Positions 6,208 to 10,352 of a stretch of 10,352 nucleotides of DNA are shown here, one piece after another. The position numbers and the translations under genes were made by a program. A model generated the notes under the pieces. The model was given only the letters and a program-made list of their open reading frames with translations, did not search any database and was not told the origin of the DNA. Every line of letters starts with the position of its first letter. Within the stretch, counting starts at the first letter, position 1. Location: positions 1 to 10,352 of the forward strand of contig USCC01000074.1 of assembly GCA_900553035.1 (NCBI GenBank), written 5' to 3'. Source of the stretch: an uncultured Rhodospirillaceae bacterium (GTDB taxonomy: Bacteria > Pseudomonadota > Alphaproteobacteria > CAAGCB01 > CAG-977).

Positions 6208-6711
6208 CTATTCCAAAAGACACCCCAGTTCTTCGGCCGCATCGCGCAGGCGGTCGTCCTCAATCGTCGAAACGGTTTGCCGGACACGGGTGCGCACGGT
6301 TTCGGGAACCGGTTTCCCCGTCGGAATCCGGCGCCGCCCCGCGACAGGCAGGGCTCCCTGTGTGACCCGGATGTCAAACACAGCCCGATAGCCGAAGTAG
6401 GCGTTGATTTTTTCCAGTATTTCGGGATAACGTGCGGAAAATTCCATGGCATATGCCCCGGAAACGGCTTTGACGTGCAGAGTGGCGTTTTCCCTCTGAC
6501 CTTTGGGAAAAACCAGACGATGGGGATAAACACCGCGCGCGAGGACGGAACCGAGGATATCGTCCCAATGCGCCAGGATATCGGCATGGACGAAACCGTT
6601 GCGACCCAGAAGCGGACCCACCAGACGCCGCACATCGACACCGAAGGACAGAAGCCCGCCTTTCCGGCGGGGCGGCGGAGCATCCTGTGCTGTCGTTTTC
6701 GGTGCTGTCAC
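6208..6711 (-). CDS. DUF721 (DciA-like) protein
   Basis: The 167-residue product has the DUF721 pattern: W49 in ILAHWDDILG, then V56 to P63 (VLARGVYPHRLVFPKG), a beta strand ATLHVKAVSGAYAMEF, and the EILEKINAYFGYRAVFDIRV segment. Members of this family include DciA, which loads or helps the replicative helicase DnaB in bacteria lacking DnaC; whether this protein does so is inference. The start is GTG, 16 bases after the tgt stop, with AGGA about 12 bases upstream, a long spacing that suggests translation coupled to tgt. In alphaproteobacteria DUF721 genes often sit next to a DsbA-like thioredoxin gene, as here. The Pro/Arg-rich first 15 residues are poorly conserved in the family. Confidence 0.82.
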   Translation of the reverse strand: MTAPKTTAQDAPPPRRKGGLLSFGVDVRRLVGPLLGRNGFVHADILAHWDDILGSVLARGVYPHRLVFPKGQRENATLHVKAVSGAYAMEFSARYPEILEKINAYFGYRAVFDIRVTQGALPVAGRRRIPTGKPVPETVRTRVRQTVSTIEDDRLRDAAEELGCLLE

Positions 6712-6727
6712 GGCTTTATCTCATCCT

Positions 6728-7819
6728 TCAGGAAAAATCACCTTTGGCAAATTCCTCCAGCCGGTCTTCACGGATGGCCTGGCGGATTCCCTTCATCAGA
6801 TCCTGATAATACGTCAGATTGTGCCATGTAAGCAACATCGCGCCCAGGATTTCGCCGGCGCGGAACAGATGATGGATGTAACCGCGAGTGTAATGGCGGC
6901 AGGCCGGGCAGCGGCATTCGGGATCAATGGGGGTCATATCATCCTGATGGCGGGCATTGCGCATGTTCAGTGTTCCCTGACGTGTGAAGGCCTGTGCCGT
7001 CCGCCCCGAACGGGTCGGCATGACGCAGTCAAACATATCAATACCGCGCAGGACGGATCCGACAATATCGGAAGGCCTTCCGACGCCCATCAGATAGCGG
7101 GGTCGGTCCGCTGGCAGATGTTCCGGCGTGTAATCCAGCACCTCGAACATTTTTTCCTGGCCTTCGCCGACGGCCAGACCGCCCACGGCATAGCCGTCAA
7201 AACCGATTTCCGCCAGGGATTCGCAGGATTCGATGCGCAGGTCTTCGTGCACGCCGCCCTGAACGATGCCGAAAATACCGTATCCCTCACGGTTGATGAA
7301 AGCCTCTTTTGAGCGTTTGGCCCAACGCATGGAACGGCGTGTCGAATCGGCGACATACCGGCGTTCGGCGGGATAAGGCGGACATTCGTCAAAACACATG
7401 GTGATGTTGCTGTCCAACCGGTGCTGAATACCGATGGAAATTTCCGGCGAAAGCTGGTGAAGGCTGCCGTCGATATGGGAGCGGAAAGCGACGCCTTCCT
7501 CTGTGATTTTGCGCAGTTTGGACAGCGACATGACCTGAAATCCGCCGGAATCGGTCAGGATGGGTTTGTCCCAGTTCATGAATTTATGCAGGCCGCCGAA
7601 GCGTTCCACCCTGTCCGCGCCCGGGCGGAGCATCAGATGATAGGTATTGCCCAAGAGAATCTGCGCCCCGGTCTGAGCGACGGATTCCGGCATCATCGCC
7701 TTGACGGTGCCAGCGGTTCCGACCGGCATGAACGCCGGCGTTTCAACAATGCCGTGCGCGGTGTGCAGGCGACCCAGCCGCGCGCGGCCCAGCGTCTTTT
7801 CGACTTCAAATTTCAGCAT
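6728..7819 (-). CDS. tgt: tRNA-guanine transglycosylase (queuosine)
   Basis: This enzyme swaps guanine-34 in tRNAs for Asp, Asn, His and Tyr with the queuosine precursor preQ1. The 363-residue product is full length. D90 in TDSGGFQV and the nucleophile D264 in MFDCVMPTRSGRTAQAF are present. The zinc site C302, C304, C307 and H333 is complete, in the same numbering as the E. coli enzyme. The substrate-pocket segment GIVQGG and the GGLAVGEG loop are also intact. The ATG at 7819 has AGGGGAG seven bases upstream, and that ribosome binding site is one arm of an inverted repeat. It is followed by the DUF721 and DsbA-like genes, and preceded by a HAD gene ending 64 bases upstream. Confidence 0.97.
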   Translation of the reverse strand: MLKFEVEKTLGRARLGRLHTAHGIVETPAFMPVGTAGTVKAMMPESVAQTGAQILLGNTYHLMLRPGADRVERFGGLHKFMNWDKPILTDSGGFQVMSLSKLRKITEEGVAFRSHIDGSLHQLSPEISIGIQHRLDSNITMCFDECPPYPAERRYVADSTRRSMRWAKRSKEAFINREGYGIFGIVQGGVHEDLRIESCESLAEIGFDGYAVGGLAVGEGQEKMFEVLDYTPEHLPADRPRYLMGVGRPSDIVGSVLRGIDMFDCVMPTRSGRTAQAFTRQGTLNMRNARHQDDMTPIDPECRCPACRHYTRGYIHHLFRAGEILGAMLLTWHNLTYYQDLMKGIRQAIREDRLEEFAKGDFS

Positions 7820-7824
7820 AAGAA

Positions 7825-7852
7825 AGCTCCCCTTGAAAACTCTAGGGGAGCT
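7825..7852 (-). promoter_or_regulatory. inverted repeat covering the tgt ribosome binding site and -10 box
   Basis: AGCTCCCCT (7844-7852 read on the minus strand) and AGGGGAGCT (7825-7833) are perfectly complementary over nine bases with a 10-base loop. The second arm contains the tgt ribosome binding site. The first arm overlaps the proposed -10 box. In RNA it would hide the ribosome binding site; in DNA it could be a repressor site. Confidence 0.6.
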
Positions 7853-7877
7853 AACCTTTTTGCATGGGAAAAGTCAA
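7849..7877 (-). promoter_or_regulatory. probable tgt promoter
   Basis: Minus strand: -35 TTGACT (7872-7877), 17-base spacer, -10 TTAGCT (7849-7854). The -35 is good and the -10 is weak. It lies just after the HAD stop at 7884. A transcript from here would start near 7842, inside the loop of the inverted repeat, and so would lack its first arm. Confidence 0.45.
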
Positions 7878-7883
7878 GAAATT

Positions 7884-8870
7884 TCAACGTCCCGCCGCTT
7901 TGGTGCGGAGCTTTTTCAGAAGGGGAAAAGCGGGCTTTTCCGATCCGTTCGCCGCGGCCTTTTCCGGCGCGACAAAACGGAAATGCCTGTCCAGATCGGC
8001 AAAGCCGTTCTGAAGGACGACCGTCGGGCGGTTGGATTCATTCATCTGTGCCAGATGTGCCTGTGTTCCGATTTTGTATTCCGGGTTTGCGGCAAATTTC
8101 GCATAACAGCGTGCCGTCTGTTCGGTGACTTCCGTTCCTTTTTTCTGCCAGGCAAAAGCCGCGCCGACGCTTCCCGCGCATCCGCCGTCCGAGCGGATGT
8201 TGTCGCCGACCATGACGACGGCCGAAGGATCCTTCACGCCCATGTCTTCCAGAATCATGCACATATTGGCACGGTTCGGCTTCGGCGATTTCGGAGGCAG
8301 ACGGACGATCTTTCCGGCGACGGCTTCTTTGAAGGCGGTCATGCTGTTTTTGACAGTAAACGGAGTCGTCGGCATTTTTTCAATATCGGGCTGAACGTAG
8401 ATCCGGTCGATCAGTTCCGGGGGAAATCCCATTTTGGCCAGACGGGGAAGACAGGCGGATTCGCGCGCGTCGGTAAACAGGACGAATTTCGCGCCGGCCG
8501 CCTTGATTTTCCGGATTGTCGGCAGAACCCCGTCATACAGGACGGCCTTGTCCCGTTCTTTCTGCCAGTTATGGACGATACGGGCGTGTTCTTTGGTAAA
8601 GAATGCCTTTTCCTGCGGCGTTTTCCCGTGAAGGGCTTCTGTCCGGGCAATATCGGCGGCGAGATTGATGCCGATCAGGGGGCCGGATGTGCCTTTGCGG
8701 TTTTCGGGGACGGCCTTCAGCAGGATATCTTCCATTGCCGGACGATCCGTCTTATGCAGAGCCGCCAGAGCGTCAATCGCCGCATCCAGTGCGCCGCCCC
8801 ATATGTTGAATGTCTCCGATATCGTATTGTCAATGTCACAGATGACCAGTCCAACCGGTTTTTTCGGCAT
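7884..8870 (-). CDS. HAD-superfamily hydrolase
   Basis: The 328-residue product has all four HAD motifs in order: D12-I-D14-N-T at the N-terminus (nucleophile and acid), T133 in LFTDAR, a lysine at 194 or 197 in PPKSPKPN, and G222-D-N with D228 in VMVGDNIRSDGGCAGSVGAAFAW. These are cytoplasmic phosphatases of small molecules. A cap-like helical stretch (about 20-110) lies between motifs I and II, with LYDGVLPTIRKIKAAG just before motif II. The last 40 residues are basic and low in conserved features. The substrate cannot be told. The start at 8870 has AAGGAG six bases upstream; the frame is open for another 113 codons, but that part overlaps the divergent gene's promoter and has no protein-like features. 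No terminator separates it from tgt, so read-through is possible. Confidence 0.88.
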   Translation of the reverse strand: MPKKPVGLVICDIDNTISETFNIWGGALDAAIDALAALHKTDRPAMEDILLKAVPENRKGTSGPLIGINLAADIARTEALHGKTPQEKAFFTKEHARIVHNWQKERDKAVLYDGVLPTIRKIKAAGAKFVLFTDARESACLPRLAKMGFPPELIDRIYVQPDIEKMPTTPFTVKNSMTAFKEAVAGKIVRLPPKSPKPNRANMCMILEDMGVKDPSAVVMVGDNIRSDGGCAGSVGAAFAWQKKGTEVTEQTARCYAKFAANPEYKIGTQAHLAQMNESNRPTVVLQNGFADLDRHFRFVAPEKAAANGSEKPAFPLLKKLRTKAAGR

Positions 8871-8941
8871 CTTCCTCTCCTTTTCCGTCTCCGGGCATCT
8901 TAGCAGAAGAAAGAAAAAAAATATACGCTGATTTTCCGGAT

Positions 8942-8991
8942 TATGGACAAAAAAATATGGACAATTGACAAAACAGGCGATATGCTTAATC
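8942..8991 (+). promoter_or_regulatory. promoter and direct repeats of the HExxH gene at 9020
   Basis: A perfect -35 TTGACA (8965-8970) is followed, after 13 bases, by GCTTAATC (8984-8991), which fits the alphaproteobacterial GCTANAWC element at seven of eight positions. Directly upstream TATGGACAA occurs twice (8942-8950 and 8956-8964, 14 bases apart). CTTAATC also occurs twice, at 8985-8991 and 8995-9001, 10 bases apart. Both pairs could be binding sites for a regulator. This leader shares no spacer sequence with the promoters at 268 and 1689. Confidence 0.6.
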
Positions 8992-9019
8992 AAACTTAAT
9001 CTATCAGAAGGGTGATAAA

Positions 9020-10180
9020 ATGTCCGAAGAATTACAGAAGGCTTTTGAAACACAGGGGCTCGCCGGGACGGAAAACACCGCTCCGTCGTATAAGCACCTG
9101 GTTTATGAATCAGAGGCGGAGCTGAAAGCGCTGGAAGCTCTGCTGACGGATCTGCGTAAGACGAAGCTGGGCGCGGAACTGATCGCCGACGCGGAAAAAT
9201 ACGGGACACAGATTGGTTTCGTTTCAGGCATGCGTGCTTACGGTTCGTTTGACGAAGTCACAAAACGGGTGAAGCTGAATCCGAACAACGGGCATGACTG
9301 CCTGGTGGGGACGCTGGCGCACGAGCTTCGTCATTCACAGCAGTTTATGAACGGCGTTGTTCTTGATGCTTATCTGGACACACCGAAATCCTATGTGCAG
9401 AATCAGGGGATCATTGAGGCGGACGCTTCGACCGCAGCCTGTGAAGTTGTTTATGACCTGGCTGTTTATGAAAACAAGGTCGGGCCTTTGGAAAAACTGC
9501 GTGAAAAGGATCCGCACATCGTCAATCCGTTCCAGAATGCCATGGTGCGGGGCGACGGCGTTTCCGGAGGAGCGCACAAGGCGGCTTTCTTTGGATGGTT
9601 TACGAACTACAGCACCCGTGACTGTTATGACATCAACTATATTAAAATGTACCAGCAGCGCCGCCGGAACGCTTCGCGGGCCGAAGATGACATCAAGCTG
9701 GAGCGTGAAGTCCCCCGCACACAAACGGCTGAACAGGCCTGCCGGTTTGACGGGAAGCCCTACCTGAGCGGAAAAGAGGTCGAGGAATTTTTTAAAACCG
9801 ACGACGCGTGCTCTATTTCCTTTGAACGCTTCAACAACGTTTATTCCGAACTGTATTTCAAATATAACCTGGATTACAAGCGCGGAACCGAAGCTGTTAT
9901 GAAAGAGGATTTCGGCTTAACGGTTCGCCCGCATTCCAGTTATATGCCGCGTCCGGTTGTTCCCGAACCGCTTCCTCTGCCGGAAGTCTCATTCGCGAAA
10001 CGGCAGGCTGAAGCCCAGCGGCAGATTGGCAAATTCCATCAGAAAAGCAGGGTATCCCTCAATAAGTTGCTTTCTGAGGAAACAAACAAGATACCGGCCG
10101 TGCCTGTGAAGAAAAATTTGTCACCGCATGACGGAACCAAATGGAAGGTTAACGTTAAAGATTTCAAGCAAAGAGACTGA
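9020..10180 (+). CDS. putative HExxH zinc metallopeptidase (DUF6782-like), paralogue
   Basis: The 386-residue product has no signal peptide or membrane helix. HELRH at 101-105 is the zinc-peptidase motif with E102 as the likely base, and E133 in IIEADASTAACEVVYDLA, 28 residues after H105, is the probable third ligand. Compared with the protein at 506-1645, three blocks align: [LF]xHEL.H..Q, IEA.A followed ten residues after the E by another E, and AAF..W......Y (here AAFFGWFTNYSTRDCYDINYIK, about 188-209). The N- and C-terminal parts do not align. A Pro-rich stretch (308-324) leads to a basic, probably flexible tail. AAGGG lies upstream of the ATG at 9020. It is monocistronic with its own promoter and terminator, and diverges from the HAD gene. 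Peptidase activity is inferred from motifs only, and the target is unknown; the family name is from memory. Confidence 0.75.
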   Translation: MSEELQKAFETQGLAGTENTAPSYKHLVYESEAELKALEALLTDLRKTKLGAELIADAEKYGTQIGFVSGMRAYGSFDEVTKRVKLNPNNGHDCLVGTLAHELRHSQQFMNGVVLDAYLDTPKSYVQNQGIIEADASTAACEVVYDLAVYENKVGPLEKLREKDPHIVNPFQNAMVRGDGVSGGAHKAAFFGWFTNYSTRDCYDINYIKMYQQRRRNASRAEDDIKLEREVPRTQTAEQACRFDGKPYLSGKEVEEFFKTDDACSISFERFNNVYSELYFKYNLDYKRGTEAVMKEDFGLTVRPHSSYMPRPVVPEPLPLPEVSFAKRQAEAQRQIGKFHQKSRVSLNKLLSEETNKIPAVPVKKNLSPHDGTKWKVNVKDFKQRD

Positions 10181-10186
10181 ATACCG

Positions 10187-10215
10187 AAAAGCCCTCACAA
10201 TGAGGGCTTTTTTTT
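10187..10215 (+). terminator. intrinsic terminator of the gene at 9020
   Basis: GCCCTCA (10191-10197) pairs with TGAGGGC (10201-10207) around a CAA loop, followed by eight T; four A before the stem can extend it. It begins seven bases after the stop codon. No gene is visible in the remaining 137 bases to the window end. Confidence 0.95.
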
Positions 10216-10352
10216 ATGGGAAAAGGGAAAGAGAGCTTTTCGCGGGATCTTTTCCGCGGTCAGAGATATTATTTTTCCTGTTTTTTTGCTGAGCAATGAA
10301 AGCTTCACATATTTTCAGCCGTTGAAGCAGGAATTCCTGCCTGCCGCGTCCG

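Noticed and set aside
7820..7860. preQ1 riboswitch ahead of tgt
   Set aside because: The hairpin is a simple perfect inverted repeat without the A-rich tail and loop bases expected for preQ1 riboswitch classes.
7701..8903. 400-residue plus-strand frame
   Set aside because: Antisense to tgt and the HAD gene, both with full motif sets; no ribosome binding site.

Overview
The window looks like chromosomal DNA of an alphaproteobacterium. The F0 part of the ATP synthase is a separate operon (atpI-atpB-atpE-atpF'-atpF) with two different b-type subunits and no F1 genes. A DUF721 gene sits beside a DsbA-like thioredoxin gene, a pairing common in that class, and several promoters resemble the alphaproteobacterial TTGAC / GCTANAWC pattern. 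No species can be named from the sequence. Most genes lie on the minus strand.

Layout from left to right. Positions 1-226 hold the damaged 5' end of a minus-strand gene that runs off the left edge. Positions 506-1645 (minus) encode its tandem paralogue, a putative HExxH metallopeptidase with its own terminator (424-473) and promoter (1689-1717). The upstream regions of the two copies are duplicated at a fixed offset of 1421 bases. Positions 1720-2712 contain no convincing gene but hold three tandem units of about 123 bp plus a fragment of a fourth, with conserved complementary arms. Positions 2713-5296 are the F0 operon with a clear promoter at the right end and a strong intrinsic terminator at the left end.

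Positions 5321-7819 are a tgt, DUF721, DsbA-like gene cluster read leftwards, and 7884-8870 is a HAD-family phosphatase just upstream of tgt. The only plus-strand gene, 9020-10180, diverges from the HAD gene. It encodes a second, more distant HExxH protein that shares several motifs with the one at 506-1645, and it ends in a textbook terminator.

The housekeeping part covers energy conversion (F0), tRNA queuosine modification (Tgt), a DciA-like DUF721 protein probably tied to replication, and periplasmic disulfide chemistry. The accessory part is a small family of predicted zinc peptidases of unknown target, at least three copies in 10 kb, two of them in tandem with an unusually conserved promoter. 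Points worth a second look are that family, the structured tandem repeats, an F0 c subunit whose glycine-rich helix motif is replaced by Ala and Ser, and an inverted repeat covering both the -10 box and the ribosome binding site of tgt.
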